NCBI RefSeq assembly: GCF_009870785.1
Contig: NZ_WTWX01000015.1
Location: 1 to 64,000 of the forward strand
Source of the DNA: Paenibacillus sp. An7
GTDB taxonomy: Bacteria > Bacillota > Bacilli > Paenibacillales > Paenibacillaceae
Reading direction: 5' to 3'
DNA length: 64,000 nucleotides
Position numbers and translations under genes: made by a program. Within the stretch, counting starts at the first letter, position 1. Each line of letters opens with the position of its first letter. Below are positions 7,752-15,603 of this stretch, in pieces. The notes beneath the pieces are model-generated. The model did no database searches and had not been told where the DNA came from. It was given only the letters and a program-made list of their open reading frames with translations.

Positions 7752-8558
7752 ATGACAACAATAGAAAGACAAATGCTGGCTTCCCCTCGAAATCACAGGT
7801 ATGTGCTGACCGTTACGGCGATTGTGCTTATTCTGTTCATCTGGTCTTTAAACACAGTAAGCTTTAAAGACATGAATCAGAATGGATTCGTGATCGCCCT
7901 GAACATCCTAAAAGGATTGGGCAGTCCAGATCTAGAGCTGCTGTTAAGCTTATCGAAACAAGGTGTCATCTATTTACTAATTCAAACAGCAGCCATCGCT
8001 TTTTTGGGTACCCTTGTAGGTGCAGTGCTATCTGTTCCACTCGCTTTTCTAGCGGCCTCCAATATCGTACCGAAACCGGTCTCATGGATCACAAGACTGC
8101 TCCTTATTATGATTCGAACCATTCCAGCACTGGTTTACGGGTTAATGTTCATTCGCGTGTCCGGACCTGGACCATTCACAGGTGTACTTACCATAGGACT
8201 AACGTCAATCGGCATGTTATCAAAACTCTATGTCGACACCATTGAAGAGCTGGATAAGAAAGTACTAGAGTCGATGACGTCCTTAGGCTGTACAACCTTT
8301 GAAAAAATCCGTTTCGGCATCTTACCGCAGCTGTTCTCATTATTCCTATCGGTTACGATCTATCGGTTTGACATGAATATGCGTGAAGCATCTATCCTTG
8401 GATTGGTTGGTGCCGGTGGAATTGGAGCCCCACTGATCTTTGCTATGAACAGCTATCGTTGGAATCAGGTCGGCTCGATCTTGATCGGTTTAGTGGTTCT
8501 AATTCTGCTTATCGAATGGATATCAAACCGTCTTCGCTCTAAACTCATCCATGGGTAA
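7752..8558 (+). CDS. phnE: Phosphonate/phosphite-type ABC transporter permease 2
   Basis: A 268-residue paralogue of the preceding permease, 13 bases downstream with GAGGAG upstream of its ATG. The coupling loop reads ESMTSLGCTTFEKIRFGILPQ, and the C-terminal hallmark ASILGLVGAGGIGAPL is present. Two tandem phnE genes are common in Firmicutes importers of this family. It is the last gene of the operon, which ends at the terminator near 8612. Confidence 0.9.
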   Translation: MTTIERQMLASPRNHRYVLTVTAIVLILFIWSLNTVSFKDMNQNGFVIALNILKGLGSPDLELLLSLSKQGVIYLLIQTAAIAFLGTLVGAVLSVPLAFLAASNIVPKPVSWITRLLLIMIRTIPALVYGLMFIRVSGPGPFTGVLTIGLTSIGMLSKLYVDTIEELDKKVLESMTSLGCTTFEKIRFGILPQLFSLFLSVTIYRFDMNMREASILGLVGAGGIGAPLIFAMNSYRWNQVGSILIGLVVLILLIEWISNRLRSKLIHG

Positions 8559-8611
8559 GTATGGTTACATAGTGGTTATGTGATTATTCTCTTCATCAAA
8601 AATAAGACAGC

Positions 8612-8656
8612 AAAAACCTCCAAATCCATTAGAACGATGGTATTGGAGGTTTTTTG
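8612..8656. terminator. Intrinsic terminator, probably bidirectional
   Basis: AAAACCTCCAA pairs with TTGGAGGTTTT around a 19-base loop. T runs are present on both strands, serving the phn operon (+) and the convergent phosphatase gene (-). Confidence 0.8.
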
Positions 8657-8687
8657 TATATAAGAATAATCGTTAACCGGTCTTTCT

Positions 8688-10280
8688 TCAGAAGACGACC
8701 TTCCAGTTGTAATCACATGATGCATTGATAACCTTTCGCTTTCTAATATAATCAGCCAAAATCTCGGTCATGTCTGTCGGGATTTCTCGGATTACGGGTT
8801 TATTCATCAGCATTCCGAAGTTGCCTCCTCCACCCGCTCGGTAGCTGTTCATGGCTACTTCAAAGGAAGCGTCCAGGTCCATAGGAGAACCGTTAAACAT
8901 CAGCTTACTAACACGGTTCCCTTCGGGTCTTGAGATATCTAGTTCGTATTCGATACCTTCCCACATATCATAATTAAAGTGCTGCGGTTTCGGTTGTAGA
9001 TATCCCTCAGATACTTGTAATTTCCCGGTATTCTTCTCGAGTGTAAAGTAAAGGGCGTTCTGCTCCAAGGCATCCCGAATATCACGGCCGGTCAGTAGAA
9101 GGACCTTCAGGGTATTTGGATAGATATAGTTCGATACGACGTCACGCATGGTGATGTGTTCGGAGAACCCTTTTGCCTTATTGGTAAAAATAGAAGCGCA
9201 GGAGATCGCTGCACCCGTGACCTCCATCTGCACCCGATTAATAAATTCTGTGAAGGCATGATCCTTTTGTCTAGCTGTAAATGGATCGGGAATCGATAAG
9301 TCGCCTTCTGATCTGCCAATGGGCTGATCCAGCCATGCCTGTGTATTTCGTTCCGCTTCAGCAAAAAGTGAAAGCACTTCCTGATCTGCCTCCGCTTCGC
9401 TTGCATGTATGAGCTGTGCCTTCTTATTGCATATTTCCCATCTGCCCTCCACTTCCTGCTTAAATCGTAGTTCCACTTTAGCAATCGCTTGTCCAGCTGA
9501 ACCAGGCTGCGCATACAATACACCATTTAATTCACCGGTAAGCTGCCGATGCTGATGTCCTGTTAACAAAACATCCACCCCTTCGAGTTGCATACACATC
9601 TCATAGCCCTGATTTTCCCCTGTAAGAGGCTCCGTAGCTTTTCCGGTGACTGGATCACATTCAAATCCCCCGTGGTAGCAGACGACAACAGCATCCGGCT
9701 CCTCGGTTCTATGAATATGAGTAATCCACTCTTGAGCAGAAGATAACGCATCCTTGAATTCTAGCCCACGGATGTTCGCCGAATCTTCCCAGTTAGGAAC
9801 ATAGTGCGTAGTAATACCGAGCACGGCAACACGGATACCTTCCTGCATCGTAAATATTCGGTAAGGCGGGCCAAATGCAGGTTCACCACAGGACTTCGTT
9901 ACGATATTGGCAGATAAATAAGGACACCTGGCACCTTTCATATGGCTGTTCAGCAGCTCTAAACCATAATTGAATTCATGATTACCAAGTACAGCTGCAT
10001 CGTATGTAAGGTGATTTAATAGTTTCGTGGCCGGATGCATCCCTGTTCTATCGTATTTAGCATAGTAATACATGAAGGGAGTTCCCTGCAGAAGGTCACC
10101 GTTATCGATTAGCAAGAGATGCGAATCTTTTTCCCGTTCCTTACGAATAATTGTAGACAGCTTGGCAAAACCAAGCGGCATATCCCCTGTCCCCCGATAA
10201 TCTGTTGGGTAAATGTGACCATGCACATCGCTTGTTTCCAGTAGTGTAATGACTACTGTATCTTTTGTCTTCGAATTCAC
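8688..10280 (-). CDS. 5'-nucleotidase / 2',3'-cyclic phosphodiesterase family metallophosphatase
   Basis: The 530-residue protein has an N-terminal calcineurin-like domain with the metal motifs SDVHGH (about 14-19), DNGDLLQG (about 58), LGNHEFNYG (about 96) and GHQHRQL (about 240). A C-terminal 5'-nucleotidase domain carries the substrate-pocket sequence NSYRAGGGGNFG. No signal peptide is present, so it should act in the cytoplasm, unlike many secreted relatives. The start is GTG at 10280 with AGGGGGG 10 bases upstream. Placed convergent to the phosphonate importer, it fits phosphate salvage from nucleotides, but co-regulation is only inferred. Confidence 0.88.
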   Translation of the reverse strand: MNSKTKDTVVITLLETSDVHGHIYPTDYRGTGDMPLGFAKLSTIIRKEREKDSHLLLIDNGDLLQGTPFMYYYAKYDRTGMHPATKLLNHLTYDAAVLGNHEFNYGLELLNSHMKGARCPYLSANIVTKSCGEPAFGPPYRIFTMQEGIRVAVLGITTHYVPNWEDSANIRGLEFKDALSSAQEWITHIHRTEEPDAVVVCYHGGFECDPVTGKATEPLTGENQGYEMCMQLEGVDVLLTGHQHRQLTGELNGVLYAQPGSAGQAIAKVELRFKQEVEGRWEICNKKAQLIHASEAEADQEVLSLFAEAERNTQAWLDQPIGRSEGDLSIPDPFTARQKDHAFTEFINRVQMEVTGAAISCASIFTNKAKGFSEHITMRDVVSNYIYPNTLKVLLLTGRDIRDALEQNALYFTLEKNTGKLQVSEGYLQPKPQHFNYDMWEGIEYELDISRPEGNRVSKLMFNGSPMDLDASFEVAMNSYRAGGGGNFGMLMNKPVIREIPTDMTEILADYIRKRKVINASCDYNWKVVF

Positions 10281-10468
10281 TTTTCTGAAGCCCCCCTATG
10301 AAATAAAGCGATATATTCTCGTTAGACTGAGATCAAGGTCATCTATTCCTATCTTTCCACTCTTATTATATTTGTAATATAACAACAGATTTTAAACCTT
10401 TTGTTATCTACAGGTTAAAAATAAATCATTCAACGGTATGTATAGAGGTAATCTATATAAATCCTATT

Positions 10469-10496
10469 AGTTAACATAATATATATTAAGTTTACT
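10469..10496. repeat. Degenerate dif-like palindrome (11-6-11)
   Basis: Read on the minus strand: left arm AGTAAACTTAA, centre TATATA, right arm TTATGTTAACT. The right arm fits the XerD half of Firmicutes dif (TTATGTWAACT). The left arm is a poor inverted copy (8 of 11 matches to that half) and is not the usual XerC half. It is the weakest of four related sites in the window. Confidence 0.45.
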
Positions 10497-10599
10497 TATT
10501 TGTTACAGTGGTCTCTATTATCACTCTACTAAAATAAAAAGTATCGAAAAGTCTTATAGACAATTCCGGCTCGATCTGCACTCCTATGAAATTATACAT
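10492..10599 (-). CDS. Possible 35-residue SOS-controlled peptide
   Basis: On the minus strand an ATG at 10599, about 50 bases downstream of a LexA-type box, opens a frame starting MYNFIGVQIEPEL and ending TVTNK at the stop 10492. AAGGAC lies 14 bases upstream of the ATG, which is too far for a good ribosome site. The length is compatible with chance. It is listed because its promoter region carries an SOS box. Confidence 0.2.
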   Translation of the reverse strand: MYNFIGVQIEPELSIRLFDTFYFSRVIIETTVTNK

Positions 10600-10648
10600 G
10601 GTTCTATGTTTGTCCTTATGTATATATAAGCTGAAATCTTCTGATTAG

Positions 10649-10660
10649 GAACATACGTTC
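10649..10660 (-). promoter_or_regulatory. LexA (SOS) box 1
   Basis: GAACATACGTTC fits the Bacillus LexA consensus core GAACNNNNGTTC. On the minus strand it is preceded by TTTTATAGGATGGA, a context shared with box 2, so the two promoters look duplicated. Reading downstream on the minus strand leads to the 35-codon frame. Confidence 0.6.
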
Positions 10661-10800
10661 TCCATCCTATAAAACAGCACTTCTTCTTCTCTGGTTGTCT
10701 ACTTCTTCTATTCTTACGCACTCTTTTTGATATGTAAAAAGAAGAAATCTTCTGTTTTTAAGCTCTTTCATCTATACTTTTTGATACTAATCTCATTTTA

Positions 10801-10812
10801 GAACATATGTTC
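10801..10812 (-). promoter_or_regulatory. LexA (SOS) box 2
   Basis: GAACATATGTTC followed by G on the plus strand fits the consensus CGAACNNNNGTTCG with one outer mismatch. On the minus strand it lies between TTTACG and TAAAAT hexamers spaced 18 bases, as expected if LexA blocks a promoter. It is 152 bases from box 1 and shares flanking sequence with it (TAAAA, GCACTT). Confidence 0.65.
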
Positions 10813-10958
10813 GCTACCCGTAAAAACCGCACTTTTTGATCATTTTCAGCTATATTCTCGTCTAAATTTAACTTTAATCCCCTTTTAAAGGTTATATAAG
10901 GTAAATAAAGTATCCTTCTCCCTCACCATTACAGCATTAGAGGTAAGAAGCACTCTTT

Positions 10959-10985
10959 ATGTTGCTGTTGTCAGCAACATTTTTG
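10959..10985 (+). terminator. Orphan intrinsic terminator
   Basis: The stem ATGTTGCTG (10959-10967) with CAGCAACAT (10972-10980) has a 4-base loop and is followed by TTTTG. No plus-strand gene lies upstream within 2 kb, so it may end an unannotated small RNA. Confidence 0.6.
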
Positions 10986-11138
10986 TATCGCCACGCTATA
11001 AAACGACCACTAATAACGTCTATTTAGATTCAAAAGGTTCGTAATTAATGAGAATAGGAACGTGTGTTTGCATCAACATACCCGTTACATCCTATTCCTT
11101 CAACAGATCACTGGAATGCGCGGACTCATGCACAGCAC

Positions 11139-11182
11139 AAAAAAAGCAAAGCCACCTGCGAATTAGGGCAGAGCAGCTTTGC
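11139..11182 (-). terminator. Intrinsic terminator of the sugar ABC operon
   Basis: On the minus strand, AGCAAAGC pairs with GCTTTGCT at the base of a longer stem, followed by TTTTTT. Confidence 0.75.
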
Positions 11183-11232
11183 TATGTTTATTTTCTTACT
11201 TTAACATTATATATTTAGCCTTATATCCTAAA

Positions 11233-12111
11233 CTATCCTTTCACAGCCCCAAGCGCTACGCTGCCTATAATTTGCTTTGAGAAGATGGAGAATACAATGA
11301 TAATAGGTACAATCGAGATGGCCACCCCTAAATACAGTAATCCATAGTCCATTCCATAGTATCCTTGCACGAGTGCAACAAGTACAGGGAGCGGATATTT
11401 ATCTAGTGAAAACAGCAGGACGAGCGGTGTGAGAAAGTTATTCCATGATCCAATGAATGTAAAGATCCCAAGTGCCGCGATAGCGGGTCCAAGAATCGGT
11501 AACACAATCTGATTAAATGTCCGAAACTCCCCTGCGCTGTCTACACGAGCAGATTCAATAATTTCATCAGGAATGCTGCCTTCAATAAACTGTTTGATAA
11601 AAAACACATTAAACGCATTCGCCGCTGCAGGTAAGATAATGGCTAAATAGCTGTCTAGAAGCCCAAGTGTACTAAACAATCGATACATTCCGATTAGAGC
11701 AAGCTGGCCTGGAACCATCATTGTAGCAAGCAGAAATAAGAACAGCCCGGTACGTCCTCTAAACTTATACTTTGCAAAACCATATGCGGTAAGCGCTCCA
11801 ATATATAAAGAAAGTACGGTAGAGGTTCCTGCAATAAAAAAGCTGTTAGCGAATCCTTTCCAAATATTTATTTTAGAAGCCATGTTAATATAATTATCGA
11901 TAAGAAACTGTCCAGGAAGGAAAGTAAACGTTGATGCAATCGTTGCATTGTTATGGGTGGAATAAATGAGCATCAGATAAAAGGGAATAATACAGATGAC
12001 CGCGAGGCTCACTAAAATGAAATACACGAGTATTTTCCCTATAGTCATACTCTTCATGTTGGTTTGCTTCTGGACAGCGATAGGCTGATCTGCCATTTTT
12101 GCCGGTTGCAT
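11233..12111 (-). CDS. Carbohydrate ABC transporter permease (MalG-like)
   Basis: A 292-residue permease of the CUT1 sugar importer family with about six helices. The ATPase-contact loop appears as EIIESARVDSAGEFRTFNQIVLPI, and the C-terminal end QIIGSVALGAVKG matches MalG-like subunits. The ATG at 12111 has GGAGGG upstream and follows the partner permease by 16 bases. No ATPase gene is present in the operon; a shared MsmK-type ATPase elsewhere is the usual solution. The sugar is not deducible. Confidence 0.9.
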   Translation of the reverse strand: MQPAKMADQPIAVQKQTNMKSMTIGKILVYFILVSLAVICIIPFYLMLIYSTHNNATIASTFTFLPGQFLIDNYINMASKINIWKGFANSFFIAGTSTVLSLYIGALTAYGFAKYKFRGRTGLFLFLLATMMVPGQLALIGMYRLFSTLGLLDSYLAIILPAAANAFNVFFIKQFIEGSIPDEIIESARVDSAGEFRTFNQIVLPILGPAIAALGIFTFIGSWNNFLTPLVLLFSLDKYPLPVLVALVQGYYGMDYGLLYLGVAISIVPIIIVFSIFSKQIIGSVALGAVKG

Positions 12112-12127
12112 ATGATTTCCCTCCTCC

Positions 12128-13018
12128 CTATGAACTGCTCTTCCGCTTAGTCATCATAAAGGATACGGCTGAGAACAGAATGATGATTACGAATAAACAA
12201 AAGGCAATGGCTGCTCCGTAACCAAAACGAGTACTTTGGAATGCGACGTTATATAGATACATGATACTTGTCATCGCTGCACGATCCGGGCCGCCTGTGC
12301 CATTCGTCAGTGTAAATGGCTGGTCAAAAATTTGGATACCTCCAATGATGGACGTAATAATCTGAAAGAGAATGATCGGACGAAGCATCGGCACAATGAT
12401 ATGAAAGAAAATGTGTTTTTTCTCAGCACCATCAATTTGCGCAGCTTCTTGCAGCGAAGGATCGATCCCTTGCAGTCCGGCAAGGTAGATGACCATCGAG
12501 TACCCAAAATATTGAAAGAATAGAATGGAAGAAACGATAAGGCGCATAAACCAAGGATCATTCTTCCAATTGATTGGATCATCGATGAGTCCGACTTGAA
12601 CTAGAAAGTGATTTAGCCCCCCAGACTGCCAATCAAAGATTAGACTCACTAGCAGACCCAGCGATGCAGCTGTAACAATGTTCGGGAAGAAATATACGGC
12701 TCGGAAGATGTCTCGCCCTTTGAGTAGTTTGTCGTTCAGAATAAAGGCGAGCACAAGAGAAACGGTAAGCTGCGGAACAACAGAGACTCCCCAGATAAAA
12801 AGCGTGTTAAAGAGTGTTTTATAAAACAGCGGATCTTGTAGAACAGCAATATAGTTACCCAGTCCAACAAACTCGGGGGAAGTGATTCCGTCCCAATTCG
12901 TAAAACTAAGATATAGAGAGTAGAGAATAGGATAGAGGCCAAAAATAAGGAAAATGAGAAAGAATGGTGCAATGAAATAGTAACCATAGTGGTCTTTGCG
13001 GATCGACTTAGCAAACAT
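12128..13018 (-). CDS. Carbohydrate ABC transporter permease (MalF-like)
   Basis: A 296-residue permease starting MFAKSIRKDHYGYYFIAP, the typical N-terminus of MalF/UgpA-like subunits. It has six predicted helices and the coupling loop LQEAAQIDGAEKKHIFFHI. GGGGGT precedes the ATG. It lies between the binding-protein gene and the second permease gene, forming one minus-strand operon. Confidence 0.9.
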   Translation of the reverse strand: MFAKSIRKDHYGYYFIAPFFLIFLIFGLYPILYSLYLSFTNWDGITSPEFVGLGNYIAVLQDPLFYKTLFNTLFIWGVSVVPQLTVSLVLAFILNDKLLKGRDIFRAVYFFPNIVTAASLGLLVSLIFDWQSGGLNHFLVQVGLIDDPINWKNDPWFMRLIVSSILFFQYFGYSMVIYLAGLQGIDPSLQEAAQIDGAEKKHIFFHIIVPMLRPIILFQIITSIIGGIQIFDQPFTLTNGTGGPDRAAMTSIMYLYNVAFQSTRFGYGAAIAFCLFVIIILFSAVSFMMTKRKSSS

Positions 13019-13065
13019 GAACGATACCCCCCGTCATCTGAAATGGTTAGCCCTATACCTAAAAT

Positions 13066-14343
13066 CTAATCGACTTCAAGTTCCGGAAATCGTAACTTCA
13101 CATCCCTTTTTATTCTCTTCACTGCTTCTTCTTTGGTCTGAATGTCGTTATTCAGATACAACTGAAGGACAATTTTAAAAATATCCGCATTAATGGTCGT
13201 ATCGTATTTGGTTCGTTCATACACAGGTACCTGCTTTGCTGCCTCTGAGAAGAACTCAAAATGTTTCTGTCCTCCTAAATAATCAGAAGTAACCGTTTTT
13301 GCCAGTTCATCATTTACAACCATATTGCTAGTAAAATAATCTTGTTCTTTAGCGAGTTCAGATAAAAAATCATGATCAAAGTTATAGAACTCAATAAACT
13401 TCCAGGCAAGATCCTTTTTATCACTTTTGCTATACATCGCAATGTACGTTCCGCCTGAACTAAAAGCAGATGGACCCTGCGCGAGACCCCATAGTCCCTT
13501 CGTATCCGGTGCATTCGCCTTAAACGTATACTGCAGTGCCCAGGTTGCTCCAGGATAGAACATAACCTGACCCTTTTGCATCGATGCAGCATAGCCGGCA
13601 CTTCCATCGTCATACTCCCCCAGCACACGACGCTGACGAGCTTCACGCACAAGATCCAGAACCTTCATATAGGTATCCTCCATGACGAATTTCCCCTCCT
13701 TGACCCAAGGAACACCATCATATGAATTCGATATTGCATTCCAGTTCGCCAGCGCATGAACCTTATTGCCGCTTTCCTGTTGCACCCGCTCTCCGATCTT
13801 AAAAATGTCCTCCCAGGTGCTAATCATCTGGCTGACTTTCTCAGGGTCATCTGTCCCTAAATATTGTTTCGCCAAATCTCTGCGGTAATAGATCCCCCCT
13901 GGTGTACCTTGATAACCAATCGCCCTAACGTTTCCTTCACTATCCTTTTCATTAGACTGAACAAAAGGGTACTGCTCCTTAATAAGTTCATTTGCGTCAT
14001 ATGGTGCTGAAGATAAATTTTCTAAATAAGGTACATCGATCAATTCTCTTATATTTGCATTCTCGATCATAAAGACATCGGGTGCTTTGGATGCGGTCTG
14101 TAGTGCCGATTTCAATTTCGTAATATAGAAAGTCCCGGGGATATTAACGAAGTTCACTTTAATGTCTGGATATTTTTCTTCAAATTTCTCGATCGCATAA
14201 CCCGCTTCATCGGTAAAGCTCCAAATGGTAATCTCCTCTTGTTTTGAATGGGTCACTCCTGTGGCCCTGCATCCAGATAACATCATTGCCGCAGTAAGAA
14301 TAGCAATAACCGAGATATATTTACGATTAAGCCTCTTCTTCAT
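13066..14343 (-). CDS. Carbohydrate ABC transporter substrate-binding lipoprotein
   Basis: A 425-residue extracellular solute-binding protein (family 1). The signal peptide ends in the lipobox LSGC, followed by EITIWSFTDEAGYAIEKFEEKYPDI, the standard first strand-helix of sugar-binding proteins. A GTYIAMYSKSDKKDLAWKFIEF segment near the C-terminal half also fits. The strong site AAGGAGGGGG precedes the ATG. A cre-like sequence sits 20 bases upstream, so expression is probably glucose-repressed. Confidence 0.9.
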   Translation of the reverse strand: MKKRLNRKYISVIAILTAAMMLSGCRATGVTHSKQEEITIWSFTDEAGYAIEKFEEKYPDIKVNFVNIPGTFYITKLKSALQTASKAPDVFMIENANIRELIDVPYLENLSSAPYDANELIKEQYPFVQSNEKDSEGNVRAIGYQGTPGGIYYRRDLAKQYLGTDDPEKVSQMISTWEDIFKIGERVQQESGNKVHALANWNAISNSYDGVPWVKEGKFVMEDTYMKVLDLVREARQRRVLGEYDDGSAGYAASMQKGQVMFYPGATWALQYTFKANAPDTKGLWGLAQGPSAFSSGGTYIAMYSKSDKKDLAWKFIEFYNFDHDFLSELAKEQDYFTSNMVVNDELAKTVTSDYLGGQKHFEFFSEAAKQVPVYERTKYDTTINADIFKIVLQLYLNNDIQTKEEAVKRIKRDVKLRFPELEVD

Positions 14344-14362
14344 TTTCCCCCTCCTTCCTCAA

Positions 14363-14377
14363 AGTAAACGCTTACAA
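14363..14377 (-). promoter_or_regulatory. cre-like catabolite repression site
   Basis: On the minus strand TTGTAAGCGTTTACT matches the CcpA consensus WTGNAARCGNWWWCA at all but the last base. It lies just upstream of the binding-protein ribosome site. Confidence 0.65.
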
Positions 14378-14429
14378 TTTATTAGAGTATAGTGATTTTA
14401 CAGAGGTCTTTCTCTTCAGATATTGCGAA

Positions 14430-15308
14430 TTATCCTTCATATGTTGTGATCTTTGTGCGATGCTTCTTTCGAAATTCGCTAGGAGTACAGTGATTATATT
14501 TTTTAAACAGCCGATTGTAGGAGTTGATATTGTTAAATCCATGCCTTATGGAGATATCGAGAATAGAGTCTTCACTGAAAAGTAAGGCCCATTCTGATTT
14601 GATAATGCGAAAATGATTTAAATACTCCATTAACGTGACTCCCTTAAGCTCTTTAAACAAGGTACATACATAAAACTTACTGAATTTGATATGTTCCGCC
14701 ACCTGATCGAGCTTAATATTTTCTGCATGATGTTCTTCTAGGTACTCACAGATCGATTCGATGAATTCAAACTTCTTAGATGGTGAGCATACTCGCCCTG
14801 ACTTCGAAGTTTGGGGTGTCGGTGTTTTTATGCGCAATAAATGAACAATAAGATCATAAAACCTCGCAATCATGGACCAGCGATATCCCGGCTGCTGTTT
14901 GTTGCTTTCATCGGATAAGGTATCTACATAGGAGCTTAGATTATTTTCACAACAGAGGGTTGAAGGGATGAAAGTAGTATCATGAAAAAGTTCTATCATT
15001 TCCTTTGTATCTTCTGTGACTGCAAAGCTTCCCGTGATCAGTTCTAGACGAAATAAAAGAATGGTAAGGTGATCTGTACCCGGCAAGAAACAGTGTACAT
15101 CCCCCGGTTTAATGATCAGGATATCCCCCTGCTCTAGTTCATAAAGACGGTTATATACTCTAATCTTTGCATGTTTCCCTCTCACGACGACCATTTCAAC
15201 TTCTTCATGCCAGTGGGAAGCAAAATTAAATTGCCTGCTCGTATGAATCACACGTATAGGAAATCCTTCCGTCATATGACCTGTCTCAAGAAAAGTAGGT
15301 TCTCCCAT
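14430..15308 (-). CDS. AraC-family transcriptional regulator
   Basis: The protein of about 292 residues has an N-terminal cupin sensor (HWHEEVEMVVV, then YELEQGDILIIKPGDVHCF). At the C-terminus is a double helix-turn-helix of the AraC type (LDQVAEHIKFSKFYVCTLFKELKG and ILDISIRHGFNNINSYNRLFKKY). The start is taken as ATG 15308, nine bases after AGGAGAGG; a GTG at 15317 is possible. It lies immediately upstream of and codirectional with the sugar importer genes, so it very likely controls them in response to the imported sugar. Confidence 0.88.
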   Translation of the reverse strand: MGEPTFLETGHMTEGFPIRVIHTSRQFNFASHWHEEVEMVVVRGKHAKIRVYNRLYELEQGDILIIKPGDVHCFLPGTDHLTILLFRLELITGSFAVTEDTKEMIELFHDTTFIPSTLCCENNLSSYVDTLSDESNKQQPGYRWSMIARFYDLIVHLLRIKTPTPQTSKSGRVCSPSKKFEFIESICEYLEEHHAENIKLDQVAEHIKFSKFYVCTLFKELKGVTLMEYLNHFRIIKSEWALLFSEDSILDISIRHGFNNINSYNRLFKKYNHCTPSEFRKKHRTKITTYEG

Positions 15309-15603
15309 CTGATCCACCCTCTCCTGTTTTCACTTGCTATGAAAGTCATAACATCATTATATTATGCAAAAGTCATGCTTCTCCCTCTAACATCCGCCAT
15401 AAAAAATAAGCGAATCATTCGATGGATTCTTTGAATTGGACAATATAAAGGGATCACACCTAATATATGCATTTTTACATTAGTTTGAAGTTTTAGATCA
15501 TACTTAACATAATACGCTATAACTCAAGCCTTAGAATTAACAAACGGTTGTTATGCTTGTCATGTCGGATTTGACATATACATCATACAGAGGAGTGTAC
15601 TTC

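Larger units (their letters stand above)
10281..11138. other. Long noncoding interval with SOS boxes, dif-like site and orphan terminator
   Basis: About 860 bases without a convincing protein gene. It contains a dif-like palindrome (10469-10496), two LexA-type boxes in duplicated surroundings (10649-10660 and 10801-10812), a possible 35-codon frame on the minus strand (10492-10599), and a hairpin with T run on the plus strand (10959-10985). These are listed separately. Confidence 0.6.
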
